The translations under genes and the position numbers were made by a program. 64,000 bases of DNA. It comes from Chryseobacterium glaciei (GTDB lineage Bacteria; Bacteroidota; Bacteroidia; Flavobacteriales; Weeksellaceae). Location: the NCBI RefSeq assembly GCF_001648155.1, contig NZ_CP015199.1:4039001-4103000 (forward strand), read 5' to 3'. This document shows, one piece after another, positions 1 through 8,855 of this stretch (within the stretch, counting starts at the first letter, position 1; the number at the start of each line of letters is the position of its first letter). The notes under the pieces are model-generated. The model did no database searches. It had not been told where the DNA came from and saw only the letters and a list, made by a program, of their open reading frames with translations.

Positions 1-22
1 CCTCCATCTTCAAACTCCAATC

Positions 23-982
23 TTAGTTAATCCCCTCATCCAACAACTTATGCAGATCGATAATTCCAAAATACTTTCCGTTTTCTGTTACGATAAGCTG
101 TCCGATATTATTTTCTTTTAAAATTTTCATTGCTTCTTTTGCCAAGGCTTCTTTTTCGATTGTTTTTGGGTTGGCAGACATGATATCTTTAGCTAAAACT
201 ACAGAAACATCTTCGCCTTTCATCAACATTCGTCTTAAATCTCCGTCAGTAACAACTCCAATGATCTTATCTTCATTCGTTACAACGGTAATTCCGTGTC
301 TTGATGCGCTGATAGAAATGATAACATCCCTCACCGTAGAATCTTCCGTAACCTGAGGTTTTTGAGAAGATAGAAAATCATCAACTTTTGAAATTAAATT
401 CTTTCCTAAGCTTCCTCCAGGGTGAAATTTAGCAAAATCATTTTCTTTAAAATCATTTAATTCCATCAAAGCGATAGCTAAAGCATCTCCTAAAGCCATT
501 TGTAAAGTTGTTGAACTTGTTGGAGCTAGTTTGTTCGGACAAGCTTCCATGTCAACATGAGTGTCCAATATGATTTCTGAAAATTCAGCAAGTTTACTTT
601 TTTTATTCCCCGTCATTCCGATCAAAGCGGAAGAATAATCTTTTAAATAAGGCACAAGAGTTACGATTTCAGGAGAGTTCCCGGAATGAGAAATACATAA
701 AACAACATCCTGTTTCTGGATCACTCCCAAATCTCCATGAATGGCTTCTGAAGCATGAAGAAACTGGGACGGAGTGCCTGTAGAGTTCAATGTGGCAACA
801 ATTTTATTTCCAACATGGGCAGATTTTCCGATGCCTACAACGATCAATTTTCCTTTGGCGGAGTGTATAATTTCTACTGCTTTTGCAAAATCATCGCCTA
901 TTCTGTTCTTTAATTTTTCAAGTTCTGAAATTTCTATTTCTAAAGTGCTTTTTGCGATTGAAATAATATTAGGTCTTTCCAT
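23..982 (-). CDS. kdsD: Arabinose-5-phosphate isomerase (KdsD/KpsF family)
   Basis: Probably converts ribulose 5-phosphate to arabinose 5-phosphate, the first step towards Kdo for lipopolysaccharide, in the cytoplasm. The N-terminal SIS domain (about residues 35-170) carries the VGIGKSAHVGNKI sugar-phosphate loop and the family string HASEAIHGDLG; FHPGGSLGKNL marks its end. Two CBS repeats follow (about 205-255 and 265-319). The length, 319 residues, is usual for KdsD. It is divergent from recQ. The start is the ATG at 982; a perfect 14-bp palindrome lies 15 bp upstream. GutQ-like paralogues cannot be excluded, but with no sugar-alcohol genes nearby KdsD is the better call. Confidence 0.93.
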   Translation of the reverse strand: MERPNIISIAKSTLEIEISELEKLKNRIGDDFAKAVEIIHSAKGKLIVVGIGKSAHVGNKIVATLNSTGTPSQFLHASEAIHGDLGVIQKQDVVLCISHSGNSPEIVTLVPYLKDYSSALIGMTGNKKSKLAEFSEIILDTHVDMEACPNKLAPTSSTTLQMALGDALAIALMELNDFKENDFAKFHPGGSLGKNLISKVDDFLSSQKPQVTEDSTVRDVIISISASRHGITVVTNEDKIIGVVTDGDLRRMLMKGEDVSVVLAKDIMSANPKTIEKEALAKEAMKILKENNIGQLIVTENGKYFGIIDLHKLLDEGIN

Positions 983-996
983 TTTTACTTTTACAA

Positions 997-1010
997 TTTT
1001 GTATACAAAA
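997..1010. promoter_or_regulatory. Perfect 14-bp palindrome upstream of kdsD
   Basis: TTTTGTATACAAAA reads the same on both strands and sits 15 bp before the kdsD start codon in the kdsD-recQ divergent gap. Its position would suit an operator near the kdsD transcription start, but palindromes of A/T-rich sequence also arise by chance. No regulator is implied. Confidence 0.25.
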
Positions 1011-1103
1011 ATCTCCTGATATAAATTTATACTTTAAAAAGAATATTTAATATAAATTTTATTTTTATAAATTCGTTCGCTTTTATTTTCAGCAAAAATT
1101 TTA

Positions 1104-1111
1104 TAACTTTG
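1104..1111 (+). promoter_or_regulatory. Putative recQ promoter -7 box
   Basis: TAACTTTG matches the Bacteroidota -7 consensus TAnnTTTG and lies 32 bp before the recQ ATG. No convincing -33 TTG element is seen at the expected spacing. Confidence 0.55.
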
Positions 1112-1143
1112 GGATAGATGCAAATTTAGCAATACAAAATTAG

Positions 1144-3348
1144 ATGAGCGCAAAAAAAGCCAATTTATCGGGCGAATTGAAAAAATATTTCGGGTTTTCT
1201 ACCTTCAAAGGTCAACAAGAGGAGATCATTGAAAATCTACTAAACGGAAAGGATATATTTGTTTTGATGCCCACAGGAGGGGGGAAGTCTTTATGCTACC
1301 AGCTTCCAGCTCTTATTTCTGAAGGAACCGCAATTGTGGTTTCGCCTTTGATAGCATTAATGAAGAATCAGGTGGATGCTGTAAATGGCCTTTCATCTGA
1401 AAGCGGAGTTGCGCACGTTTTAAATTCATCATTAAACAAAACGCAGACCAAACAGGTTTTTGACGATATTACAAGTGGTAGAACTAAACTGTTATATGTA
1501 GCTCCGGAATCTTTGATCAAAGAAGATTATGTTGATTTCTTTAAAGATGTCAATATTTCTTTCGTTGCCATAGATGAGGCGCACTGTATTTCAGAGTGGG
1601 GACACGATTTCAGACCGGAATACAGAAACTTAAAATCTATTATCGATAAAATTGCCGATGTTCCGGTGATTGCATTAACGGCAACGGCAACTCCAAAAGT
1701 TCAGGATGATATCCAGAAAACGTTGGGAATGACCAATGCTTTAGTCTTTAAAGAAAGTTTTAACCGTGCGAATTTGTATTATGAAGTTCGTCCAAAGGTG
1801 AATGTAGATAGAGAGATCGTTAAATTTATCAATCAGAGAAAAGGAAAATCAGGAATTGTTTATTGTTTAAGCCGAAGAAAGGTTGAAGAATTTGCTCAAC
1901 TTTTACAGGTGAACGGAATTAATGCACTTCCTTATCATGCCGGACTTGATCAAAAGGTACGAGTTACCAATCAGGATAAATTTTTGATGGAAGATGCCGA
2001 TGTGATTGTAGCTACGATCGCATTCGGAATGGGAATCGATAAACCTGACGTACGATTTGTAATTCACTACGATTTCCCGAAATCACTGGAAAGTTATTAT
2101 CAGGAAACGGGACGCGCAGGTCGGGATGGTGGCGAAGGCTATTGCCTGTCGTTTTACGATCCTAAAGATATTGAGAAATTAGAAAAATTCTTAGCTCAGA
2201 AGCCTGTTTCCGAAAGAGAAATCGGATTACAGCTTTTAAATGAAGTCGTTGGTTACGCTGAAACTTCAATGAGCAGAAGACAGTATATTCTGTATTATTT
2301 TGGTGAAATTTTTGATCCTATAACAGGTGAAGGAGCCAAAATGTGCGATAATGCATCCAATCCTCCAAAACTGAAAGATGCAACGGATGATCTGAAAAAA
2401 GTGTTGGAACTAATCAACATAAATGGAGAGAAATTCAAATCTAAAGATTTGATTTCTGTGATTGTCGGAAAGGAAAGTGCCGTTACAAAATCGTATAAAT
2501 TAGAACAAACTTCTTATTTCGGTTTTGGAAAAGAAGATAAAGATAATTATTGGAAAACGATTTTAAGACAAGCTACGGTTCAGAATTTTCTTCAAAAAGA
2601 TATTGAGACTTATGGTGTTTTAAAAATTTCTGAAAAAGGACAATTGGTTTTAAAAGGACAGCTTGAACATTCATTCTTAATTGCTGAAGACCGAGAATTT
2701 GATCTTTCTCAGACAAAAGCAGAAAGTGATCAGGTTCAAATGCAGGCGAATGGAAGTTTAGACCAAAAATTATTTGAACAATTAAAAGATCTTAGAAAAA
2801 AAGTCGCAAAAAAGCACGGAATTCCACCTTATACGGTGTTCATGGATCCGAGTTTGGAAGATATGACGGTTCAATATCCGATCACATTGGACGAAATCGC
2901 CAAAATCTACGGAGTTGGAGAAGGAAAAGCCAAAAAATACGGGAAAGAATTTGCAGATTTTATAAAGACTTACGTTGAAGACAATAACATAGAACGTACT
3001 CAGGATATGGTGTTGAAGCAGGTTGCGAACAAATCCAGCCATAAAGTTTTCATCATTCAGAGTACGGATAAAAAAATTGACCTTGAAGATATTGCAAGAG
3101 CCAAAAACCTATCAATAGATGATCTGTTGAAAGAAATGGAACGTATTGTATATCAAGGTACAAAGTTAAATATCGATTATTATATCGAAGATAATTTTGA
3201 TGAAGATATTGTAGACGGTTTCATGGAATTCATGACCGAATCTGAAAGCGACAGTATGAAAGTCTTGTTAGACGAATTTGGAGATGAACTTTCTGATGAA
3301 GAAGTGAGAATGTTGAGAATCAAGTTTATCAGTGACGTTGCTAATTAA
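1144..3348 (+). CDS. recQ: ATP-dependent DNA helicase RecQ
   Basis: 3'-to-5' superfamily 2 helicase for recombination and replication repair. The Walker A is MPTGGGKS (K48), the DEAH box is at 144-147 followed by CISEWGHDFRPEYR, and motif VI is QETGRAGRDG. An RQC/winged-helix region follows, then an HRDC domain at about 540-620 (starting near DQKLFEQL). The C-terminal extension to 734 residues is longer than E. coli RecQ (about 610). Oddity: the zinc site usually formed by four cysteines (C..., CxxCDNC) is reduced to a single cysteine, C401 in AKMCDNA, and the first ligand position reads SRR instead of CRR. A hairpin after the stop may end the transcript. Confidence 0.96.
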   Translation: MSAKKANLSGELKKYFGFSTFKGQQEEIIENLLNGKDIFVLMPTGGGKSLCYQLPALISEGTAIVVSPLIALMKNQVDAVNGLSSESGVAHVLNSSLNKTQTKQVFDDITSGRTKLLYVAPESLIKEDYVDFFKDVNISFVAIDEAHCISEWGHDFRPEYRNLKSIIDKIADVPVIALTATATPKVQDDIQKTLGMTNALVFKESFNRANLYYEVRPKVNVDREIVKFINQRKGKSGIVYCLSRRKVEEFAQLLQVNGINALPYHAGLDQKVRVTNQDKFLMEDADVIVATIAFGMGIDKPDVRFVIHYDFPKSLESYYQETGRAGRDGGEGYCLSFYDPKDIEKLEKFLAQKPVSEREIGLQLLNEVVGYAETSMSRRQYILYYFGEIFDPITGEGAKMCDNASNPPKLKDATDDLKKVLELININGEKFKSKDLISVIVGKESAVTKSYKLEQTSYFGFGKEDKDNYWKTILRQATVQNFLQKDIETYGVLKISEKGQLVLKGQLEHSFLIAEDREFDLSQTKAESDQVQMQANGSLDQKLFEQLKDLRKKVAKKHGIPPYTVFMDPSLEDMTVQYPITLDEIAKIYGVGEGKAKKYGKEFADFIKTYVEDNNIERTQDMVLKQVANKSSHKVFIIQSTDKKIDLEDIARAKNLSIDDLLKEMERIVYQGTKLNIDYYIEDNFDEDIVDGFMEFMTESESDSMKVLLDEFGDELSDEEVRMLRIKFISDVAN

Positions 3349-3357
3349 AAAATACAG

Positions 3358-3384
3358 CCTTATCCCTTTGTGGGTAAGGTTTTT
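3358..3384 (+). terminator. Hairpin after recQ, probable terminator
   Basis: CCTTATCCC pairs with GGGTAAGG (one bulged T) across a short loop, followed by a T run. It lies between the recQ stop and the glycosyltransferase ATG, which is only 4 bp away, so it would both end recQ and lie in the leader of the next gene if there is read-through. Confidence 0.55.
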
Positions 3385-3387
3385 ACT

Positions 3388-4473
3388 ATGACGAAAAAAA
3401 TTTCTGTTATGTTTATTCTGCCGGATCTTGAAACCGGAGGCGCAGAAAGAATTGTTACCACGATAGCGAATCATCTTTCCAGAGATCGGTTTGAACCTAA
3501 GATTTTGCTTTTACGCAAGAAAGGCGGATATCTTGATCTTGTTAAAAAAGATGTTGAAATTATTGATATTAATACAGAAAGAATCAGACATTCTTTAAAG
3601 CCTATTCTTGCTGAAATTTATAGAAGAAAACCGGATATTGTGTTTTCCGGATTTGGAGAAGTGAACGCATATTTGGCATTGTTTATCAAGCTTTTTCCGA
3701 GAACAAAATTCATTGCGAGAGAAACCAATGTTGTCACTCAGCATGTAACGAGAAAGGAGATCAAGTTTTTCTATAATTTTTACAATAACTATCAGAGAAT
3801 CATTGCGCAAAGTGATGATATGATGAAAGATTTAACGAGTAATTTCAATATTAAATCGAAGAAAATTATTAAAATAAATAATCCTGTTGATTTCGAATTT
3901 ATTGATCAAAAACTATTAACAGCCGTAAAGCCTGAAAGTTTTAAATACAATTACAAAAACGTAGTAGCTATTGGAAATTTATCTTCCAGAAAAGGTTTCG
4001 ATAACTTGTTGAAAGTTTTTTCAAGGCTTAAAAATGAAAATATTTTACTTCATATTTTAGGAGACGGAAAAGACAGGGAAATTTTACATCAAATGAAAGA
4101 TTTTTTAGGATTAAAGAAAGTTTACTTTCATGGAAGACAGGAAAATCCTTATCAGTTTTTGAAATTTGCAGATCTTTTTATTCTTTCATCAAGATATGAA
4201 GGTTTTCCGAATGTTTTATTGGAAGCTGGAGCTTGCGGAACGTATTCTTTGGCGAATAATTGCCCAGGTGGAATTAATGAAATCATCCAATCTAGAGTGA
4301 ACGGAGAAGTTTCTGATATTGAAAATCACGAAGATTTTTCTCAAAAAGTAATGAGCATTCTGCATGGAAGTTATGATAAAGATTCTATTAAAAATTCAAT
4401 CAGATCAAGGTTTTCAAAGGATATTATTTTAGATAAATATGAAAAGGTTTTGCTTGATTTAATGAAGAAATAA
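3388..4473 (+). CDS. Glycosyltransferase family 4 protein
   Basis: Retaining GT-B glycosyltransferase that probably adds a sugar to a surface glycan at the cytoplasmic face of the membrane. The N-terminal Rossmann half opens with FILPDLETGGAERI. The donor-binding half contains GNLSSRKGFDNLLKVF and the E-x7-E type motif SSRYEGFPNVLLEAGACG. The reading frame is open from a GTG at 3370, but that lies inside the terminator-like hairpin, so the ATG at 3388 (MTKKISVMF) is chosen, giving 361 residues. It lies 39 bp after recQ and stands alone, without other polysaccharide genes, so acceptor and sugar are unknown. Confidence 0.85.
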   Translation: MTKKISVMFILPDLETGGAERIVTTIANHLSRDRFEPKILLLRKKGGYLDLVKKDVEIIDINTERIRHSLKPILAEIYRRKPDIVFSGFGEVNAYLALFIKLFPRTKFIARETNVVTQHVTRKEIKFFYNFYNNYQRIIAQSDDMMKDLTSNFNIKSKKIIKINNPVDFEFIDQKLLTAVKPESFKYNYKNVVAIGNLSSRKGFDNLLKVFSRLKNENILLHILGDGKDREILHQMKDFLGLKKVYFHGRQENPYQFLKFADLFILSSRYEGFPNVLLEAGACGTYSLANNCPGGINEIIQSRVNGEVSDIENHEDFSQKVMSILHGSYDKDSIKNSIRSRFSKDIILDKYEKVLLDLMKK

Positions 4474-4555
4474 TCATTGTAACCTATTTTATGAGCTTTT
4501 ATATTTCCTTACATTTGCTCTCCAAAATTTTATCTAAAAAGTCAATATTTCATAC

Positions 4556-4906
4556 ATGAAAAAAATCCCCAAAATTGGATGTGCTTGCGAAAAACCTACC
4601 TCCGATTATACTGAATACAGAAGTTCAGAATTAGGAATAGACCGTACTAACGGAAGAAATGCCGAAGTAACGATTCAACAATGCAAGCTTTGTCAGAGAA
4701 TTTGGATTCATTATTTTGTTGAATTTGAGCATCATTCTAAATCCGGAAGATGGTATAAAGGAATTGTTACTAAAAAAGACCGTTCACAAATAACTCCTGA
4801 AAATGCCGTGGAACATCTTGAACATCTTGAATGGTATGTTTATGGAGGTTCCTATTTTGAAAATACCGGAACATTTGGAGAAGGGAAGGTTAACGTCGAT
4901 GTGTAA
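4556..4906 (+). CDS. Small conserved-type protein, possible zinc site
   Basis: Not recognised. A 116-residue soluble protein without signal peptide or membrane segment. It has cysteines in CAC near the N-terminus and CKLC at about 43-46, and several histidines (HHSK, VEHLEHLEW), so metal binding is possible but unproven. It is aromatic-rich (Y, W). It starts at the first ATG, 82 bp after the glycosyltransferase, and is followed by a small membrane protein on the same strand. Codon use looks like that of its neighbours, so it is probably a real gene. Confidence 0.6.
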   Translation: MKKIPKIGCACEKPTSDYTEYRSSELGIDRTNGRNAEVTIQQCKLCQRIWIHYFVEFEHHSKSGRWYKGIVTKKDRSQITPENAVEHLEHLEWYVYGGSYFENTGTFGEGKVNVDV

Positions 4907-4971
4907 ATTCTGTTTTAAACTAAAAACACTATTAAAAATCAATTAAAATAATTGAAATTTTAAAAAAAACC

Positions 4972-5298
4972 ATGAATGACGAATTAAAAAAAGAAATACA
5001 CAGTAAGTATAAAAAATACGTCACTGAAAATTATAATGAAAAATATATTTATCGATTAATACTTCAGGAAGGTTATAATAAACAGGATGTAGATGAAGTA
5101 ATGAAGGAAATACATGCTGAAAAACAGAAAGTATTAAAACAAAAAAATAAGTATCGTACTATTATTAGCATCATACTATATATAGTGGGTACTATTGTCT
5201 TTTTTTCAGGGATAGTATTAATGACTTTAGCGGGACCTAGATTTGGAATTGCTGTAATTGTTCTTGCAGTAATTATATGGATAAGGGCAAATAGATAA
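4972..5298 (+). CDS. Small two-helix membrane protein
   Basis: Not recognised. The first 65 residues are charged and probably helical (KKEIHSKYKKYV..., EVMKEIHAEKQKVLKQK). Two membrane helices follow, about 64-84 (IISIILYIVGTIVFFSGIVLM) and 88-105 (FGIAVIVLAVIIWIRA), leaving a short charged tail. The arrangement suggests an inner-membrane protein with a cytoplasmic N-terminal domain. It stands alone between a small hypothetical gene and lpdA. Confidence 0.6.
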   Translation: MNDELKKEIHSKYKKYVTENYNEKYIYRLILQEGYNKQDVDEVMKEIHAEKQKVLKQKNKYRTIISIILYIVGTIVFFSGIVLMTLAGPRFGIAVIVLAVIIWIRANR

Positions 5299-5381
5299 TA
5301 ACTTTTTTATATATTTTTTCAAACCTTAAATTCAATATATAAATTTGACAAATCTCACTTTCTCACGTGGTAATTAATCAG

Positions 5382-5389
5382 TAAATTTG
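5382..5389 (+). promoter_or_regulatory. Putative lpdA promoter -7 box
   Basis: TAAATTTG fits TAnnTTTG and lies 43 bp before the lpdA ATG. A second copy, TAAATTTG at 5340-5347, could be an alternative upstream start. Confidence 0.5.
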
Positions 5390-5432
5390 TAAGAATAAAG
5401 AAATTTAATAATAAACAAATTCATAAAATAAC

Positions 5433-6836
5433 ATGAGTCAATTCGATGTTACCGTAATCGGTTCTGGTCCTGGTGGTTATGTTGCTGCAATTCGTGCTGC
5501 ACAATTAGGTTTCACAACAGCAATTATTGAAAAATACCCAACTTTAGGCGGAACTTGTCTTAACGTGGGATGTATTCCGTCAAAAGCGCTTCTAGACAGC
5601 TCTGAACATTTCGAAAATGCAAAACATAATTTCGCAGGTCACGGAATCATTATCAATGAGCCTCAGGCAGACATTGCAAGAATGATCGAGCGTAAAAACG
5701 AAGTTATCAAGCAAAATACAGACGGAATCAGCTATCTAATGAACAAAAACAAAATCACTGTTTTTGAAGGTGTTGGAAGTTTCGAATCTGCTACTCAGAT
5801 CAAAGTAACGAAAAACGACGGTTCTACGGAAACGATCGATTTTAAATATACAATCATTGCAACAGGTTCTAAACCAACTTCTTTACCTTTCATCACGTTA
5901 GATAAAGAAAGAGTAATTACTTCTACAGAAGCTTTAAATCTTAAGGAAATTCCTAAGCATTTAGTAGTAATTGGTGGTGGAGTTATCGGTCTAGAATTAG
6001 GTTCTGTTTACCTAAGATTAGGTGCTCAGGTAACTGTTGTTGAGTTTATGGACAAGATCATTCCTACAATGGACGGAGCTTTAAGTAAAGAATTAACGAA
6101 AGTTCTTAAGAAACAAGGAATGAAATTTATGCTTTCTACGGCTGTTTCTGCAGTGGAAAGAAATGGAGATACTGTAAAAATCACAGCTAAAGATAAAAAA
6201 GGAGAAGAAGTAACTGTTGAAGGAGATTACTGTCTAGTTTCTGTAGGTAGAAAACCTTTCACAGACGGTCTTGGACTTGAAAAAGCAGGTGTTGAGCTTG
6301 ACGAAAGAGGAAGAGTGAAAACTAACGACAACTTACAGACTAACGTTGCAAACATCTATGCGATCGGGGACGTTATCAAAGGGGCAATGTTGGCTCACAA
6401 AGCTGAAGAAGAAGGAGTTTTTGTTGCTGAAACATTGGCTGGACAAAAACCTCACGTTAACTATAACTTAATTCCTGGTGTTGTTTACACTTGGCCTGAA
6501 GTTGCCGGAGTTGGTAAAACTGAAGAGCAGTTGAAGGAAGAAGGTGTAGCTTACAAAGTTGGATCTTTCCCAATGAGAGCTTTAGGAAGAAGCCGTGCAA
6601 GTGGTGATGTTGATGGTTTGGTTAAAATCCTTGCAGACGAAAAAACTGACGAAGTTTTAGGAATGCACATCGTAGGAGCTAGAGCTGCCGACTTGATCGC
6701 TGAAGGGGTAATTGCAATGGAATTCCGTGCAAGTGCAGAAGATATCGCAAGAAGTTCTCACGCTCACCCGACGTATGCAGAGGCTATCAAGGAAGCTGCA
6801 TTGGATGCGACAGGTAAGAGACCTATTCATATGTAA
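5433..6836 (+). CDS. lpdA: Dihydrolipoyl dehydrogenase (E3)
   Basis: FAD flavoprotein that reoxidises dihydrolipoamide of the pyruvate, 2-oxoglutarate or branched-chain dehydrogenase complexes or the glycine cleavage system, giving NADH. Visible features: FAD-binding GSGPGG at 10-15, redox disulfide C42/C47 in GGTCLNVGC, the NAD-binding VVIGGGVIGLELG near 180, the second FAD motif YAIGDV, and the C-terminal H445-E450 dyad in HAHPTYAE. The length, 467 residues, is standard. It is not beside E1 or E2 genes, so it probably serves several complexes. It ends at a clear terminator. The alternative, mercuric or glutathione reductase, is excluded by the loop and C-terminal motifs. Confidence 0.97.
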   Translation: MSQFDVTVIGSGPGGYVAAIRAAQLGFTTAIIEKYPTLGGTCLNVGCIPSKALLDSSEHFENAKHNFAGHGIIINEPQADIARMIERKNEVIKQNTDGISYLMNKNKITVFEGVGSFESATQIKVTKNDGSTETIDFKYTIIATGSKPTSLPFITLDKERVITSTEALNLKEIPKHLVVIGGGVIGLELGSVYLRLGAQVTVVEFMDKIIPTMDGALSKELTKVLKKQGMKFMLSTAVSAVERNGDTVKITAKDKKGEEVTVEGDYCLVSVGRKPFTDGLGLEKAGVELDERGRVKTNDNLQTNVANIYAIGDVIKGAMLAHKAEEEGVFVAETLAGQKPHVNYNLIPGVVYTWPEVAGVGKTEEQLKEEGVAYKVGSFPMRALGRSRASGDVDGLVKILADEKTDEVLGMHIVGARAADLIAEGVIAMEFRASAEDIARSSHAHPTYAEAIKEAALDATGKRPIHM

Positions 6837-6871
6837 TTATAATTGATTAATTTTTAATCATTTAAATATAA

Positions 6872-6903
6872 AAGAGAAATCATTTTTGGTTTCTCTTTTT
6901 TTT
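6872..6903 (+). terminator. lpdA terminator
   Basis: AAGAGAAA pairs with TTTCTCTT across about ten bases and runs into a long T tract, a standard intrinsic terminator after lpdA. Confidence 0.8.
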
Positions 6904-6939
6904 GGCATAAAAATGGAAATTGACCTAATAAATTTAGTT

Positions 6940-7803
6940 ATGAAAAATATTTTTATTGGTTTGATGCTTTTTGCAGGAATTTATTCATTTGCACAGGAAG
7001 CAGGAAAGGCAGGGGAACTTTTAAGAAATGAAGCTTCCACGACAGAAATGCAGTCAACAAAGACTAGAGGTTTCGATAATAGAAATAATAACTCAAATAA
7101 TTCAGGTTTTAGAAATCCGAATAATCAAAATAACAATAACAAAGGAAGAAATCCGAATTATCAATGGAATCAAAATTATGGGTATTCAGAAGTTTTTCTA
7201 AGAATTCCTGAAATGGGATATTTTACGGTTGAACTTGGTGATCAGACGATTTCAAACAATTCCGGAAAGTATCGTTTTTTCGATTTACAGTCGGGTAGAG
7301 TTCCAATTTCGATTTATGATAATGGATTTTTAATTTACCGAACAACTTTACAGCTTCGAAATAATAACAGATTAGTGCTTGATTTCTTCACTAATAATGG
7401 GTTGTATTTGTTAGATTCATATCCGGTTCAAAGTCAGTCTTACGGCTTCAATGACTGGAATGATGTTTGGAATGATCTGTACGGAAATAATCAATCAGGA
7501 AATTGGAATAATTCAGGAAATGTGATGGATAATACCTTCCGACAGTTTTTTGCAATGTTTCAAAGAGAGCGATTTGATGATGGGAAAATTGCCTTGGTCA
7601 ACCAACAGATGCGTAGTTCACAATTTACTTCTGAACAAATCAGAGATCTGGTGAAGTCAATAAGTTTTGATAAAAATAAACTTATGCTTGCAAAATCTAT
7701 GTACAGTAAATGTGTAGATAAGAATAAATATTTTCTGGTAAGCGATGCATTTGACTACGAAAGCAGTAAGCGTGAGCTGAGGGAGTTTATAGCAAAATCA
7801 TAA
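6940..7803 (+). CDS. Secreted DUF4476-domain protein
   Basis: Exported protein of unknown role. The N-terminus MKNIFIGLMLFAGIYSFAQ is a signal peptide with a cleavage site after FAQ; the frame is open 54 bp further up, but that extension lies partly in the lpdA terminator, so the ATG at 6940 is chosen (287 residues). An Asn/Gly/Arg-rich low-complexity stretch follows (about 35-75), then a beta-rich region (about 80-140). The C-terminal 90 residues (RERFDDGKIALVNQQM... to the end) match the DUF4476 pattern of helices. It is a single-gene unit between two terminators. Confidence 0.75.
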   Translation: MKNIFIGLMLFAGIYSFAQEAGKAGELLRNEASTTEMQSTKTRGFDNRNNNSNNSGFRNPNNQNNNNKGRNPNYQWNQNYGYSEVFLRIPEMGYFTVELGDQTISNNSGKYRFFDLQSGRVPISIYDNGFLIYRTTLQLRNNNRLVLDFFTNNGLYLLDSYPVQSQSYGFNDWNDVWNDLYGNNQSGNWNNSGNVMDNTFRQFFAMFQRERFDDGKIALVNQQMRSSQFTSEQIRDLVKSISFDKNKLMLAKSMYSKCVDKNKYFLVSDAFDYESSKRELREFIAKS

Positions 7804-7813
7804 AATAAAAATG

Positions 7814-7841
7814 AAGAGAAGTTAATTTACTTCTCTTTTTT
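7814..7841 (+). terminator. Terminator after the DUF4476 gene
   Basis: AAGAGAAGT and ACTTCTCTT form a perfect 9-bp stem with a six-base loop, followed by a T run. Confidence 0.8.
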
Positions 7842-7967
7842 GGTTAGCAGGATATTTTCAATCATTATTAAAAAATGAGACTATTTTAATTATAATGATA
7901 GTTTTTTTGAAGCTTCAACCCTAAAACTCTCAAACACACTCACCCAAAAACTAGCAATTATTTTCCG

Positions 7968-7975
7968 TACCTTTG
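7968..7975 (+). promoter_or_regulatory. Putative cvfB promoter -7 box
   Basis: TACCTTTG fits TAnnTTTG and lies 19 bp before the cvfB ATG, so the mRNA leader would be only about 12-14 nt. Confidence 0.55.
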
Positions 7976-7994
7976 TCGCTTAATTTTATCATTA

Positions 7995-8819
7995 ATGCAA
8001 TTAGGGAAAACTCAAACTTTAAAAATTTCAGAAAAAACAAGTTCTGGATTAATATTAACGGACGAATCTGGTGAAAAAGCTTTTTTACCTAAAATTTTTG
8101 TTCATGAAGAAAAAGAAATCGATGAAGAAATTGAAGTTTTCGTATATCAGGATGATAATAAATTAAAAGCAACTACGGAAACTCCATTAGCAGAAGTAGG
8201 AGAGTTTGCAGTGATGGGCTGTGTACAGAGTCTTCCAAGTGGTGCGTTTATGGATTGGGGAATCATTAAAGATCTTTTCATTCCTTACAAACAACAGAAG
8301 TCTAAAATTCTTGAAGGAAAAAGATATCTGGTTTATCTGTATGTTGATGAAAGGCTAGATTTGATCACAGGAACTACAACATTCAAAAGAAATCCTCAGT
8401 ATGAAGATCTGCCTTTCCAAAAAGGAGATAAAGTGGATCTGATTTTAATGAATGAAAGTGAATTGGGCTGGAATGTTGTGATTAACAAACAATATATTGG
8501 ACTTATTTACACTTCCGACGTTTTCAAAAAATTATATCCACTATCTGAGGAAAAAGGTTACATCAAAGCAATCCGTGAAGACGGGAAAATTGATGTTTCT
8601 CTACAGCCGGAAGGTTTTGAAAACATTGACGAGTTCAAACAAAAGATTTTGGATAAATTAAATGACAATTACGGATTACTTTATCTTTCTGATAAATCTA
8701 CTCCGGAAGAGATTCAGGATGCGCTTCAAATGAGTAAAAAGAACTTTAAAAAAGCCCTTGGCGGATTATATAAAGATAAGATCGTTGAGATTTTAGATGA
8801 TAAGATCAAATTAGTATAA
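7995..8819 (+). CDS. cvfB: S1-domain RNA-binding protein, CvfB/YitL family
   Basis: Probable cytoplasmic RNA-binding regulator. The 274 residues show the CvfB plan: an N-terminal S1-like barrel (LILTDESGEKAFLPKIFV), a second S1 domain (FAVMGCVQSLPSGAFMDWGIIKDLFIPYKQQ), a third (GLIYTSDVFKKLYPLSEEKGYIKAIREDGKIDVSLQPEG), and a C-terminal winged-helix (STPEEIQDALQMSKKNFKKALGGLYK). It has its own promoter and ends at a strong terminator shared with the convergent TPR gene. Its targets are unknown. In Staphylococcus the homologue affects virulence gene expression; that need not hold here. Confidence 0.88.
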   Translation: MQLGKTQTLKISEKTSSGLILTDESGEKAFLPKIFVHEEKEIDEEIEVFVYQDDNKLKATTETPLAEVGEFAVMGCVQSLPSGAFMDWGIIKDLFIPYKQQKSKILEGKRYLVYLYVDERLDLITGTTTFKRNPQYEDLPFQKGDKVDLILMNESELGWNVVINKQYIGLIYTSDVFKKLYPLSEEKGYIKAIREDGKIDVSLQPEGFENIDEFKQKILDKLNDNYGLLYLSDKSTPEEIQDALQMSKKNFKKALGGLYKDKIVEILDDKIKLV

Positions 8820-8822
8820 AAT

Positions 8823-8853
8823 AAAAAGGAGCAGAATTTTCTGCTCCTTTTTT
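8823..8853. terminator. Bidirectional terminator between cvfB and the TPR gene
   Basis: AAAAGGAGCAGAA and TTCTGCTCCTTTT form a 13-bp perfect stem with A/T tracts on both sides, so it can end transcription from either side. Its core recurs almost unchanged at 9946-9979, at the other end of the next gene. Confidence 0.85.
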
Positions 8854-8855
8854 AT

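Noticed and set aside
3370..3387. GTG start for the glycosyltransferase
   Set aside because: It lies in the hairpin after recQ; ATG 3388 starts the conserved MTKKISVMF.
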